Shown: positions 15,671 to 25,529, numbered from the stretch's first letter. The stretch is DNA of 64,000 bases from Helicobacter_D sp964464895 (GCA_964464895.1 CAYXGY010000010.1:1-64000), one strand, 5' to 3'. Notes: generated by a model from the letters alone, not told the origin. Program-made: numbers and translations.

Positions 15671-16933
15671 ATGCAAAACGCAATAAATAAAAGACATCAT
15701 AAATACCAAACGCAACTTATAGAATCTCTGCAGATTCTATCAAGATTTTTGACGCGAGATTTTATCAGATTCTGTGCAAGTCTCTTGCTTTGTCTTTGCC
15801 TAAGTGGCACACAGCTTTTGGCAAATGAAGAGGAAGAAGAAGGACTGCGCAAACATATCAGCGAAGACATTATCAACTTTAGTAAAAACAGCGATTGGGA
15901 GGGAGTCTGGGGAGAGATTAGCCAATGCGATCCTCTAATAAGCACAAATTATTATATTTGCGCCAAACAAAGTGATTTAAGCATTTATGGTTGCGATACA
16001 AATAAACAGACTTGCCAACTCTCTCTTTCTAAATCTATATTGCGCAACTTCAATGCGTATGAAAAAGATAGAATCCTCACTTGCGATTTTTTTGATATGC
16101 CTATTAGCAAAGAAATGTGGTTGAGTGCCCTATCAATTGAGATTCTTATTTCTGATAATACAGCAAAACCGAGTGAAAAATCTATCCAAGGAATATGCGC
16201 AGAACTCAAAGACGACAAAGAAGCGCAACAATGTCGCAAAGCCTTTGACTTTCACCTTACCAAAAGCGACAAGGGCATTACCTTTGTCTCTAACCAAATG
16301 TTAGATTCTCTTACTTGCAAAACATCAAATGATAGGAAAGGCACTTTAAGCGGATTCTATCCGCGTCTAAATGCAAGCTTTAATTGCCAAAAGGAAGGCT
16401 TAAGCAAGGTTGAAAAAGGTATTTGTAATAGCTTTCCAACCATAAAAGCAGACTTAGAGATGAATACAATTTATAATTTTCTCATCGACTTTGCGTGGCA
16501 AGAGGACGAGAAAAATAAGCTAAAGGTTGAGCAATTACAATGGCTTAAAGAGCTTAATTTAGAGGCAAATGAAAAGCAAAATACTGCAAATTTAGCGGAG
16601 TATATCTCTTTTGAAATGTATCGTCGAACGCTCCATTTGAAAAAAATGCTAAATAATGCGCAACCCCCTTTTACAAGACCGCCCAAAAGAGTGCATATGC
16701 GATTTGTCAGCCAAAGCGGAGCGGTGAAAATCTATGACAAACCAAGCCTAGATTCTGAAGTGCTGCACACTGCGATTCTTAACGACAAGGCGACTATTAA
16801 TCTACTCTCCAAAAGAACCTATAATGGCTTTAGAAAGATTGTGTATTTAGACTTTTGGAAAGATGGCAAAAGCGAAAAGCTCGTTACAGGCTATGTGCAA
16901 AGCGCGAATCTTAAGTGGGATTCTACCGACTAA
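15671..16933 (+). CDS. Secreted LprI-like (DUF1311) protein with C-terminal SH3-like domain
   Basis: 420 residues. A long N-terminus with hydrophobic core FCASLLLCLCLSGTQLLA acts as a signal peptide. An acidic EEEEE stretch and a Cys-rich region of unknown fold follow. Near residues 230-300 is an LprI/DUF1311 motif (FNCQKEGLSKVEKGIC...Y...W). The last 75 residues look like a bacterial SH3 domain (GAVKIYDKPSLDSEVL...GYVQSANLKW). LprI-like proteins include lysozyme inhibitors. A related protein is encoded on the other strand at 17510-18586. SD AAGGAG; 9 bases after the BspA-like gene. Function is inferred only from the motif. Confidence 0.68.
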   Translation: MQNAINKRHHKYQTQLIESLQILSRFLTRDFIRFCASLLLCLCLSGTQLLANEEEEEGLRKHISEDIINFSKNSDWEGVWGEISQCDPLISTNYYICAKQSDLSIYGCDTNKQTCQLSLSKSILRNFNAYEKDRILTCDFFDMPISKEMWLSALSIEILISDNTAKPSEKSIQGICAELKDDKEAQQCRKAFDFHLTKSDKGITFVSNQMLDSLTCKTSNDRKGTLSGFYPRLNASFNCQKEGLSKVEKGICNSFPTIKADLEMNTIYNFLIDFAWQEDEKNKLKVEQLQWLKELNLEANEKQNTANLAEYISFEMYRRTLHLKKMLNNAQPPFTRPPKRVHMRFVSQSGAVKIYDKPSLDSEVLHTAILNDKATINLLSKRTYNGFRKIVYLDFWKDGKSEKLVTGYVQSANLKWDSTD

Positions 16934-17026
16934 GAATCCCTTAAAAGATTATAAAAATCAAGTTTAATTAAAGTCTTAAGGGTTTTGAACTAAAATTGGG
17001 AGCAATATGAGATGAGGAGAAGAGTT

Positions 17027-17458
17027 ATGAAAAAATCAATGGTGTTTGTGATGATATTACTTTTATCATATCTTTACGCAGAGGAGTTGCATTACCATAA
17101 AGGCATGTGGTGCTTGAATCCTGATGGAAGCCCAAGGGGCGAGATAACGCAAGAAGAGGGATATATCAGTATGTTTAATGAAAGTGATGCGACTGGGGGG
17201 ACAACAAGATATACTTATGAATCATTGCAAGAGGCATTTATGGAAGAAGCAATTGAATACGGAATCCCCCAAACGATACCCTTAAAAAAGGTAGTTTATG
17301 AGAGTGAAAAAATAGCGGGTAAAGTTACGGTTGAACCCATTTCAAAAACTCAAATCTATATTGGCACATGGCAAGATGGTGGCGAAATGGCAAATCTACT
17401 CACCTATTATCCCGACAAAAAACAGACTAAAAAAACCTTTTGCTATGAAATCCCTTAA
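17027..17458 (+). CDS. Small secreted protein of unknown function
   Basis: 143 residues from ATG 17027, with a signal peptide (KKSMVFVMILLLSYLYAEE) and a mature region containing GMWCLNPDGSPRGEITQEEGYISMF and a C-terminal Cys. I recognise no family. The two mature cysteines could form a disulfide. GAGGAG eight bases upstream favours this start over ATG 17012. It lies between two LprI-like genes facing each other, downstream of the first. It may belong to the same cell-envelope set, but nothing in the sequence shows a function. Confidence 0.6.
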   Translation: MKKSMVFVMILLLSYLYAEELHYHKGMWCLNPDGSPRGEITQEEGYISMFNESDATGGTTRYTYESLQEAFMEEAIEYGIPQTIPLKKVVYESEKIAGKVTVEPISKTQIYIGTWQDGGEMANLLTYYPDKKQTKKTFCYEIP

Positions 17459-17509
17459 AGGGAGTGCAGGACAAAAGAACGCTGAAATGCTTAGAATCCC
17501 CAAAAAGCC

Positions 17510-18586
17510 TTACTTCTCAATATCAAAAAACTTCTGCAAAGACGGCTCTTTTAACAATCTATTCTCTACGATATACAGATAGGGAGACAAATGGATTAAA
17601 TCCGACACTCTAGTCTCTAGTGTTTTTTTAATACATTCTACCTTACCCTTGCAGGATTCACGCTTCTTTAGATACGTCCTTTGCTCGTCCAAAAGCTCAC
17701 GATACAAAGCCTCTCTGTATATTTCAAGCTTCTCTTGCAATAATAGTATGAGTTTTTGCCTCTCTTCCTTGCTTAGATTCTGCTTGAGAGGCAAATTTTC
17801 AATCTCCGCTTCATCTAGCTCAAACTCTTTTATCTCTTCTCTTGCGCCAAGATACAGCACATTAATTGCCCTATCGTCATTTGCTAAATCCGCATTTGCG
17901 CAAATCGCCTTTTCTGTAAGCGTCCCCGCCTTTTGACAATCAAATCCTGCTTTGATTTTGTAATAGTCTTTTGCGATATAGTTCATTTCTGGCGCATCAA
18001 ATTCGCATTTCTGCTCCAAAAACGCACACGCATTTGTTGTCTTGCTTTGCTCGTCTTGCTCTATGCGGAGATTTTGAGAATCTCGCGTAGCAAGGAGTTT
18101 GCATTGTGGAAACTCAGGGAAGATAATCTCTGCTTTTTGTGCGCTTAATGGTCGCAAAAGGATTGTGTGATTAACTTCTTCACTTTCTTCATTATAGCAA
18201 CTATTATAATTGCCCCAATTTCTAATCCTTGCCCCGCCATTAAACGCGATTTCAAGAGAAAAATCTAGCTCCAAAGACTGCACCTTGCTAGCTAGAATCT
18301 TGATTCTATAATCCGTATAGCCAAGCCTTGAAGTACCAGAATAGGGAGCATAATCATAATCAATAAAGGAAAACTCCCCTATGTCTTGCCAATCTTTTAG
18401 ATAGGGATTAGGCATAGTCTCGCTAGATGGCTTCAATTCCTCTTTTGTGGGATTAGACGTAGAGTAATAAAAATGTGTCGTTGTGCGCGCCCTTGATTCT
18501 ATCACTAGTGCAAGCGACAAAAGCAAAACCAATCCATAGAGAGAATGCCTACCCTGCAACAAGAATGACTTTAGTCTATCAATCAT
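17510..18586 (-). CDS. Membrane-anchored or secreted LprI-like (DUF1311) protein
   Basis: 358 residues. An N-terminal hydrophobic segment (SLYGLVLLLSLALVI) serves as signal or anchor. A region with several cysteines follows, then the LprI-like motif around residues 215-310: FDCQKAGTLTEKAICANADLANDDRAINVLYLGA, continuing into a charged helix and the Cys pair CKGKVEC. It shares the motif and layout with the 15671 gene but lacks its SH3 tail. SD GGGAGG is five to six bases from ATG 18586. It is convergent with the 17027 gene. LprI-like proteins may protect against lysozyme; that role is inference here. Confidence 0.68.
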   Translation of the reverse strand: MIDRLKSFLLQGRHSLYGLVLLLSLALVIESRARTTTHFYYSTSNPTKEELKPSSETMPNPYLKDWQDIGEFSFIDYDYAPYSGTSRLGYTDYRIKILASKVQSLELDFSLEIAFNGGARIRNWGNYNSCYNEESEEVNHTILLRPLSAQKAEIIFPEFPQCKLLATRDSQNLRIEQDEQSKTTNACAFLEQKCEFDAPEMNYIAKDYYKIKAGFDCQKAGTLTEKAICANADLANDDRAINVLYLGAREEIKEFELDEAEIENLPLKQNLSKEERQKLILLLQEKLEIYREALYRELLDEQRTYLKKRESCKGKVECIKKTLETRVSDLIHLSPYLYIVENRLLKEPSLQKFFDIEK

Positions 18587-18789
18587 ACAAACCTCCCAAA
18601 TAATAAACCTTTAGTCCATACAAATTTATCACTAATTTTATACTTTTTAAGATATTATAAAAATAAATATTATTGGGTAAAGAATCCTCTTAGCTGTTTT
18701 CGCGCAATGAGATTATAGAACAGAATCTACAAAGTCGGCTTTAGAAACCGATGCAAGATTGAGGTGCGATTCTTTAAAAGGAGTGTTAG

Positions 18790-19164
18790 ATGAATGCTGT
18801 TTTTGTGAGCGAAAATGCCCTAAAACTTTGCGCGTATGCGAAAGAAAAATATGGCGATGAGCTAGAGTTTTTATGGCAGAAATTTCCAAAAAACGCCGTT
18901 TTGCGCAAACAGAAAAACAAGAAATGGTATGCGGCTTTTTTGGTTGTCGATAAAACCAAGCTTGGCTTACAAGAATCGGGCTTTGTCGAGATTGTCAATC
19001 TCAAGCTCGACCCGCAAGATGTGCTCGCATTTGTCGATAATAAGACTGCCTTTAGGGCATATCATATGAATAAAAAACATTGGATAAGCGTTCTGCTCAC
19101 GGGCAAGACATTGCCGCTAAAACAACTCTATCGATTCTTAGACGAAAGCTATGCGCTCGCCTAA
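18790..19164 (+). CDS. MmcQ/YjbR-family protein
   Basis: 124 residues, single YjbR/CyaY-fold domain: ALKLCAYAKEKYGDELEFLWQKFPKNAVLRKQKNKKWYAAFLVVD, then VEIVNLKLDPQDVLAFVDNKTAFRAYHMNKKHWISVLL. This is the MmcQ/YjbR family, described as DNA-binding-like with no firm role. SD AAAAGGAG before ATG 18790. It stands alone, preceded by a 203-base gap and followed by a hairpin. Codon use is close to the genome average. Confidence 0.84.
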   Translation: MNAVFVSENALKLCAYAKEKYGDELEFLWQKFPKNAVLRKQKNKKWYAAFLVVDKTKLGLQESGFVEIVNLKLDPQDVLAFVDNKTAFRAYHMNKKHWISVLLTGKTLPLKQLYRFLDESYALA

Positions 19165-19167
19165 GTC

Positions 19168-19189
19168 TGGAATCCCAAACGAGATTCCA
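19168..19189 (+). terminator. Hairpin between yjbR-like gene and hsdM
   Basis: TGGAATC, 8-base loop, GATTCCA: a perfect 7-bp stem just after the stop at 19164, between convergent genes. There is no T-run, so it is only a possible bidirectional terminator. Confidence 0.35.
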
Positions 19190-19263
19190 AACCAAGCCCG
19201 CGCCTATGCCTTTACTCAAGCGTGATTTTGTTTTGCGTCCAAATCGCTATGCCCCATACTTCC

Positions 19264-20807
19264 TTAAAGCTCCGCGACAATTGCATCAATTTGCGCTCTT
19301 AAAGCACTTTGAGCCTTGACTATCTCTTGAAGTTCTGCATTCAATGCGGCTATATCAATCACTTCTCGCGTATCTTTGGCTTCCACATAGCTAGAGACGC
19401 TTAGATTATAGTCATTCTTCGTGATTTGCTCTTTTGGCACAAGCGCACTGACAAACTCTTGATTATCCCTTGCCTTGTAGGTTTCTAAAATCTTCTCTAA
19501 ATTCTGCGGTGAGAGCATATTTTTGTTAGTTACCTTGATAAACTCCTCTGCGGCATTGATAAATAGCACCTTATCGTCTCTTTTATTTCTTTTTAATACC
19601 AAAATACACACCGCTATGCTTGGACCAAAGAAAAGATTAGGAGCAAGGGCAATCACACAATCAACGAAATTTTCCTCTATCAAATACTTTCTTATGTCCC
19701 GCTCGGCGTGATTACCATTAGTATTGCTACCCCGATACATTATCCCCGGGAAGCACACTATCGCCGCGCTGCCTTTCTCACTAAGCCAAGCCAGAGTGTG
19801 CATTACAAAAGCCAAATCCGCCTTTGATTCAGGAGCTAAAACCCCCGCCCTAGAAAATCGCTCATCATTGATGAGAAGCGCGTTACTTTTGCCCTCCCAT
19901 TTGATGCTATAAGGGGGATTGCTCACGATTGCGTCAAAGGGTTCGGATTCTTTGTGTTTTTTATTAGGATTTGTCAAAGTATCGCCGTGTGCTATATCAA
20001 AATTCGTCCATTCCACATTATGCAGCAGCATATTCATTCGTGCGAGATTATAACTCGTGATATTGATTTCCTGCCCAAAATAGCCTAATTTCGGGTCTCT
20101 CTTTAGAATCTTTTTGTATTGCAAGAGCAGTGAGCCACTCCCACAAGCAGGGTCATAGACTTTATTAGGCTTCGCATTGTTACAAAGCGTGATTTCTACA
20201 AGTAGCTTACTGACTTCCTGCGGGGTGAAAAACTCCCCGCCACTTTTGCCCGCACTGCTTGCATACATTTTCATTAAGTATTCATACGCGTCCCCAAAGA
20301 CATCAATTTCATTCGCGTTATAGTGCAGCTCCAAGCCCCAAATCGCCCGCATTATGCTTAAAATTTTTTATTGCGCTCACTATTGGAGTTGCCAAGTTTA
20401 TTGGAGTATAAATCCATATCGTCAAACAGCCCCTCAAACTGCCTAGAGCTCTGATAATTTTTGCTACTCGCTTGGATTTCTTTGAAAACATTGCTTAAAG
20501 TTTCGTTGAGCTTCTCTAAATCGGCATTTTTAAGCACATTAGAAAACAAGCTACCGGGCTTGATAAAAAACCCATAGGCGTCAAGAATCGTTTCCCTGCC
20601 ATTCTCTGCTTCCTCATCGCTTAAGGATTCATAGTCTGTATTCTGGGATTCCTCAATGCTGTTTTTGAGTTTCTCACTGATGAAGTAATAAAACAAAAAT
20701 CCCAGCACATAGTTCTTAAAGTCCCAGCCATCGACACTCCCCCTCAAATCATTGGCGATTTTCCATATCGTCTTATGGAGTTCCTCTCTTTGCTCTACGC
20801 TTTTCAT
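19264..20807 (-). pseudogene. hsdM: Type I restriction-modification methylase HsdM, split by a one-base frameshift
   Basis: Two frames together encode a full HsdM. 20807-20358 gives the N-terminal helical domain (WKIANDLRGSVDGWDFKNYVLGFLFY) and stops after SERNKKF. 20352-19264 gives the SAM-dependent N6-adenine methylase (FGDAYEYLMKMYASSAGKSGGEFFTPQEV, DPACGSGSLL, NPPYSI motif IV). The break is at a run of A6T4 on the coding strand (about 20362-20371). Adding one base yields one 514-residue frame reading ERNKK-L-S-I-M-R-A-I-W, the usual HsdM length. So one base is missing, by mutation, slippage or sequencing error. Its start overlaps the hsdS stop (ATGA). Confidence 0.87.
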
Positions 20808-22024
20808 TGTTTTGCCTCCTCAAAGCCTAATAGCCTCTCCCGATAATATTCGTATTGCTTTTTTCTTAAATTTATCTCGGCGGGGATTCCCTTGCTTAAA
20901 TCATTGACGAGTGTATCAAATTTATCTAAAATACTCACAATCTCTTCTTGCACTGCTAGGGGCGGGAGGGGGATTTGGAAGTTTTTAACATTAGAATCAG
21001 AGATTGAAGGATAAGCCGTTCCCTCTTGAAATCGTTCCACATAATTATAAAATATACTTGTAGAAAGATTGAAATATACCCACTTTGGCAATACATCATT
21101 CTTTTTTACCCGCAATACGCAAAATCCTGTGCTACAAATTTGCTCATTATATTTTTCATCAATTATACAAAATCGTTGCAACATTGGTCTTGTTGTGCCA
21201 AACAAAACATCATTACACTTTACGATTTGTTGGGCTCTGCTTGGTGCATTTTCTTGGTTAATTATCTTTGTCTCTATAATTTGATGATTATCCCTACTTA
21301 CAGATTCTAAATCTATATATTGATAAGATTTATAGCAGGAATTCTTCCAATTAATTTTCAAAATCTTCTCGCAAACCTCCCCCAAGCTCACCATTTTGAC
21401 AAAGTGAGTATGTTGAGATTCTTTGTTTCGCTTAGAATGGCAAAGGGAGGCACTGCGCTTCTCTAACTCCTCAATGCTCAAAAGCTTATTTCTGTAATAC
21501 TCGTATTGTTTGCGCCGCGCTTCTAACTCTGCTTCTAACTCTGCTTCTAACTCTGTAAAGGCGTCTAAGATTTTCACGATTTCCTTTTGGATTGCTAAGG
21601 GCGGGAGGGGAATGGGAAAATTCCACAAATACCCTTTATCAAGTTTAGGCATAGAAGCACCATAAAGATGCTTTTGTAAATCATTTTGACGATTTTTTAA
21701 AAAGTAAAAAATAAACTTAATGTTTGTTTCCTTGTGTTTTTCACTAGCAACAAAACAAACATCGGTAGCCCAAAATTCACCTTTTTGAAAGCCAACAAAA
21801 CCAGCACTTCCAGCCCTTGCAATCGTAACAGAATTTTTAAAATTAAATTTATCATAATATCCTGTCGGCTCTGTCCCTCCGCCATAAACAGGATAAGAAA
21901 AATTCTCATTCATCATAGATTTTATGATTCTATCTCCAGCCCTTAAATGGCAAATCTCACAAAGTGCCCTATACTCCACCCCATTGGGGCAAAGCTCTTT
22001 GAGTAATTTTTGGATTTTATTCAT
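20804..22024 (-). CDS. hsdS: Type I restriction-modification specificity subunit HsdS
   Basis: 406 residues with two target-recognition domains, each followed by a conserved helix. The start LLKELCPNGVEYRALCEI is typical of the family. TRD1 ends with PIPLPPLAIQKEIVKILDAFTELEAELEAELEARRKQYEYYRNKLL. TRD2 ends with IPLPPLAVQEEIVSILDKFDTLVNDLSKGIPAEINLRKKQYEYYRERLL. The two halves recognise the two parts of a bipartite DNA site. The central helix contains three ELEA repeats coded by 12-bp repeats, a length-variable spacer. It appears intact while hsdR and hsdM are broken. The order R-S-M matches other Helicobacter loci. Confidence 0.93.
   Translation of the reverse strand: MNKIQKLLKELCPNGVEYRALCEICHLRAGDRIIKSMMNENFSYPVYGGGTEPTGYYDKFNFKNSVTIARAGSAGFVGFQKGEFWATDVCFVASEKHKETNIKFIFYFLKNRQNDLQKHLYGASMPKLDKGYLWNFPIPLPPLAIQKEIVKILDAFTELEAELEAELEARRKQYEYYRNKLLSIEELEKRSASLCHSKRNKESQHTHFVKMVSLGEVCEKILKINWKNSCYKSYQYIDLESVSRDNHQIIETKIINQENAPSRAQQIVKCNDVLFGTTRPMLQRFCIIDEKYNEQICSTGFCVLRVKKNDVLPKWVYFNLSTSIFYNYVERFQEGTAYPSISDSNVKNFQIPLPPLAVQEEIVSILDKFDTLVNDLSKGIPAEINLRKKQYEYYRERLLGFEEAKQ
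21519..21554 (-). repeat. Three 12-bp tandem repeats in the central spacer of hsdS
   Basis: Plus-strand unit GCTTCTAACTCT, three perfect copies. On the coding strand each adds four residues (ELEA) to the helix separating the two target-recognition domains. Confidence 0.92.
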
Positions 22025-22061
22025 TGTTTTGCCTCTATCTGCATATTAACCTCTAAACATC

Positions 22062-22151
22062 TTATATATTTTGCTTTAGAATCTGTATTTGTGCGGATTT
22101 TGCAAGCGTTAGAAATTCTTTCTCTGCCTTAGCTTCAAATTTCACTTGCAT
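22062..22151 (-). pseudogene. RelE/ParE-like toxin remnant, 29 codons
   Basis: ATG at 22151 reads KFEAKAEKEFLTLAKSAQIQ then ILKQNI and a stop. This matches the first helix-loop of RelE/ParE-type toxins (basic, A-K-ExxLxxLxKSxQxxIxK). The start overlaps the end of the antitoxin gene in another frame, the normal arrangement of such modules. The toxin would normally run about 85-95 residues, so it is truncated by frameshift or deletion. The following 37 bases up to hsdS show no continuation I can recognise. Confidence 0.5.
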
Positions 22152-22362
22152 TAAGTTTTGCCTTTTTTGCCAAATCCTCAATGCTGATAAACGAAGTGCC
22201 GCTAAGTAGTCGCTTCTCTGCTTCTTGCGCGCTTTTGTTATCCTCCAAGTCCTCTAAATAATTTGCTAATGCCTTTGTAATAATCGTTTCTGCGGGTTGT
22301 TTGGTGCTTTTTTGCGCGAGATGAAGCAAGTTTTGCGCTTCTTGTGATAGGGTGATATTCAT
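22135..22362 (-). CDS. RelB/RHH-type antitoxin-like protein
   Basis: 75 residues: MNITLSQEAQNLLHLAQKSTKQPAETII, then a helix LANYLEDLEDNKSAQEAEKRL and a tail SGTSFISIEDLAKKAKL. This is a ribbon-helix-helix DNA-binding antitoxin of the RelB/DUF6290 type. SD AAAGGA before ATG 22362. Only a 29-codon toxin stub follows, so the gene is a probable orphan antitoxin left between hsdR and hsdS. It may still repress its own promoter or neutralise a related toxin elsewhere. Confidence 0.78.
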   Translation of the reverse strand: MNITLSQEAQNLLHLAQKSTKQPAETIITKALANYLEDLEDNKSAQEAEKRLLSGTSFISIEDLAKKAKLNASEI

Positions 22363-22415
22363 TGTTTTCCTTTATTTCCTTTGTTGGTTATATTATAACA
22401 AATTCCATTAAAGCC

Positions 22416-22463
22416 TTATCCATTGGGGCATAATTCTTTGAGCAGTTTTTGGATTTTATTCAT
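22416..22463 (-). pseudogene. 5' fragment of a second hsdS, 15 codons
   Basis: ATG 22463 reads NKIQKLLKELCPNG then TAA, identical in protein to the first 15 residues of the intact hsdS at 22024. The start overlaps the hsdR stop (ATGAATAA), the expected junction of an hsdR-hsdS pair. It looks like the original hsdS start, left behind when the toxin-antitoxin segment was inserted or the hsdS cassette exchanged. Confidence 0.75.
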
Positions 22464-25430
22464 TATTATCCTCTTCCTTTTTCAAAAACACTTGGAATTT
22501 CTCAAAGAAAGCCTTGAGTTTGGCAATCGCCCCCTGTCTTTTAAGATGATTGTCTTTAACAAAAATATTTGTCTTGGGCAAAAGGCTTTGAATCTTCGCT
22601 CCTTTGTCTTGGAAAAAGTTAATCTCAAAGGCTTCTTGCAGGTATTCTTTGGTCTTGTCGCTATGGAGATTTTCTTGCTTGATGATAGAATCTAGCTCTT
22701 TTTGTGATTTTTCTTTGATGTAGGCTGCGAAAGAGGTTTTAAAATCTATATTTTTATTATTGTCCATTGTGTTTAAAAATTCCTCTATCAGCTCCTTTTT
22801 GTCCCTTAAGCTCGGGCTGCTTTGCATAGATTTTAAAATATGTTCTTTGGTTTTAGGTTGGTAGGTTTCTAGCAAAAAGAGTATGTAATCTACATTAATG
22901 TCGTTTTGTTTGATAAGCTCAATCTCAAAGCTCAAATCTTCTACTATGCTTTCTTTCTCCTGCGCTTGTTTGAAGTATTCATAAAGCTCTAAATGATGGC
23001 TTTGGTAGTCTTGCTTTGCCCTCTGTGGTAGCGGGTTTTTAAACTCTTTGCTATCAAATTCATCAAAGACATTCAAGAGGTTTTCAAGCTTTAAAATCTC
23101 ACTGAAGAGTTTGACAAAGTCTTTTTGCTCCTCTTGGGTTAAATGGGTGATACTTTCAAGCTTAAAATGCTTTTGGAGTTCCTCGCACTTTTGGCAATAG
23201 TCTTCAAAATACACTTCAAATTTGTCAAGCAAAGCGATACGATGGGCTTTTTCATCGCCAAACATTGCAAGGCTCTCATTGGTGTCTTTTTCCAAATCCC
23301 TAAAGCAAATGATATTGCCATAGACTTTTTGTTCGTTTAGGATTCTGTTTGTGCGCGAAAAGGCTTGAAGCAAGGAATGGTATTTGAGGTTTTTATCCAC
23401 ATAAAGCGTATTTAGGGTTTTAGAATCAAAGCCGGTTAAAAACATATTCACCACAATCAGCAAATCAAGTTCTTTGTTTTTGGTCTTTTGTGAAATGTCT
23501 TTGTAATACTCCTCAAATCGCTCTAGGCTAAAATTGCTTTTAAAATAGCGATTATAGTCTTGTATCGCTTCGCCTAAAAAGGCTTTGGCACTCAAGCTAT
23601 CTTTGCAAGGCTCATCTAAATCTTCGTTTTGTTCATAGGAGTAAATCAATCCGATTTTCAAAGACTCTTTTTGTGGGGTGCTTTGGGCTTTGATTTGCCT
23701 TTGAAATTCTGCATAATATTTCTTTGCAAAATCCACGCTTGCAGTGGCAAAAATCGCATTAAAGCCTTGCATTCTTTGGTTTTGGATTGTGTAGGCGTTC
23801 TGCCTCTTGGTGTGGCGGTTAAAAGATTCTAAGATATAAGAAACGATTTGTTGGATTCTGCTCTCGTGAATGAGGGCTTCTTCTGTGTCAATTCTATGCA
23901 CCTTTTTCTCTTCACTTTTTCCTTGCTCCTCTTGCCTCATTGTAGAATGGTAGCTCACTTTAAAGGGCAAGACATTTTTGTCATTAATCGCATTTAGAAT
24001 CGTATAAGAATGCAGACAATCGCCAAAGGTGCTTTGCGTGGTTTTTAGCATTAGTTGGTTGTTTTCTGTGTCTGTGGTGTAGTTTTTGCCTGCATTTTCT
24101 GTAAAAATGGGCGTGCCTGTAAATCCAAAGATATAGTATTTTTTGAATTTCTTAATAATGGCTTCGTGCATTGCGCCAAATTGGCTTCGGTGGCATTCGT
24201 CAAAGATAAAAACGATTTCTTCGTTAAAAACCTTAGAATTTTCGTATTTTTTGATGAAATTTGAAAGCTTTTGAATCGTGGTGATGAGGATTTTGCTCTC
24301 CGTGCTTTCAAGCTGCCTTTTAAGCTCTTTGGTATCCTTAGTCGCATTTGCGGCATCTTTTTCAAACCTGTCATATTCCTTTTGTGTTTGATAGTCTAAG
24401 TCTTTCCTATCTACGACAAAAAGCACTTTATAGATAAAATCCAATTGGGTCGCTAAAAGAGCGGTTTTAAAAGAAGTTAGAGTTTTGCCACTCCCTGTGC
24501 TATGCCAAATATAACCGCCACCTTGCGTGCTACCATAAAGCCTATGAGAATGGGCTATTTTAATCTTATCAATGATTTTTTCACTCGCACAGATTTGATA
24601 GGGGCGCATAATCAAAAGCTCTTCATTGGTATTAAAAACGCAATATTTTGTGAGGATATTTAAAAGCGTCCTTTGGGCTAAAAAGGTTTTGGTGAAATCC
24701 TCCAAGTCTTCAATTTTGTTGTTTTTACTATCGCTAAAGCTCATACAAAAGGCGTAATTATCATTAAGGCTAAATCGCGTTTGGAATTGCTGTAATATTT
24801 GCTATAAGTGCCATTGCTGATAATAAAAATCTGCACAAATTCAAAGAGGGAATGAGGAGAGTTAAAGCTTTCCTCTTGGTAGCGGCGGATTTGATTAAAG
24901 GCTTCTTTGAGCTCTATGCCTCGTCTTTTAAGCTCTATATGCACCAAAGGCAAGCCATTGACGAGTATGGTTACATCATAGCGATTTTTTGCCTTGCCCT
25001 CGTCATTTCTAAGCTGTGAGATCACTTGCAAATGATTCTTAAGAGGCTCTTTTCTGTTTAGCAAGAGGATATTTTTACGCTCTCCCTTGTCGTTACAAAA
25101 AGGCAAGCTTTCATTATCGGTTTGTAAAATCTTTGTTTTGTCTTGCACCCTTAATTTTTCATTTATGATATGCTCCTGATAGAATCCTTTCCATTCCGAT
25201 TCGCTAAATTGTATATCATTGAGCTTCTCTAGCTGGGCTTTTAGGTTATCTTCAAGCTCTTTTATGTTTTTTAGGGTTAAACGCTCATAGCCTTGCGCTT
25301 CTAGCTCTTTGAGCAAGAATCTTTCTAAATCTTCTTCGCTTTGGTAGGGTTTGGATTCTTTGGGTGTGTAAGAGTATTGTGCGATGATAGTTGAATTGTC
25401 ATTTTGCACTATTAAATCGTTTTTCACCAT
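22456..25430 (-). pseudogene. hsdR: Type I restriction endonuclease HsdR, split by a one-base frameshift
   Basis: 25430-24741 encodes the N-terminal PD-(D/E)XK nuclease part (YDVTILVNGLPLVHIELKRRG) and runs out at LALMIITPFV-stop. 24744-22456 resumes with MSFSDSKNNKIEDLEDFTKTFLAQ and carries the SF2 helicase motor (STGSGKT Walker A, FDECHRSQ, FGFTGTPIF, FLTGFDSKTLNTLYVDK). In the third frame the bases before the second ATG read NDNYAFC, which fits the family. One extra base near 24763-24770 would therefore give one 991-codon protein, the usual HsdR length. Promoter-proximal gene of the R-S-M operon; SD AAAGGA before ATG 25430. Confidence 0.87.
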
Positions 25431-25529
25431 TGTTTCCTTTATATAGGCTTAAGCATTGTATCTTACGCTCAATAAAACTTCTATAAAATCATTTGATATA
25501 TAATATCAAGGCTCATAAGTGAAACCCCC

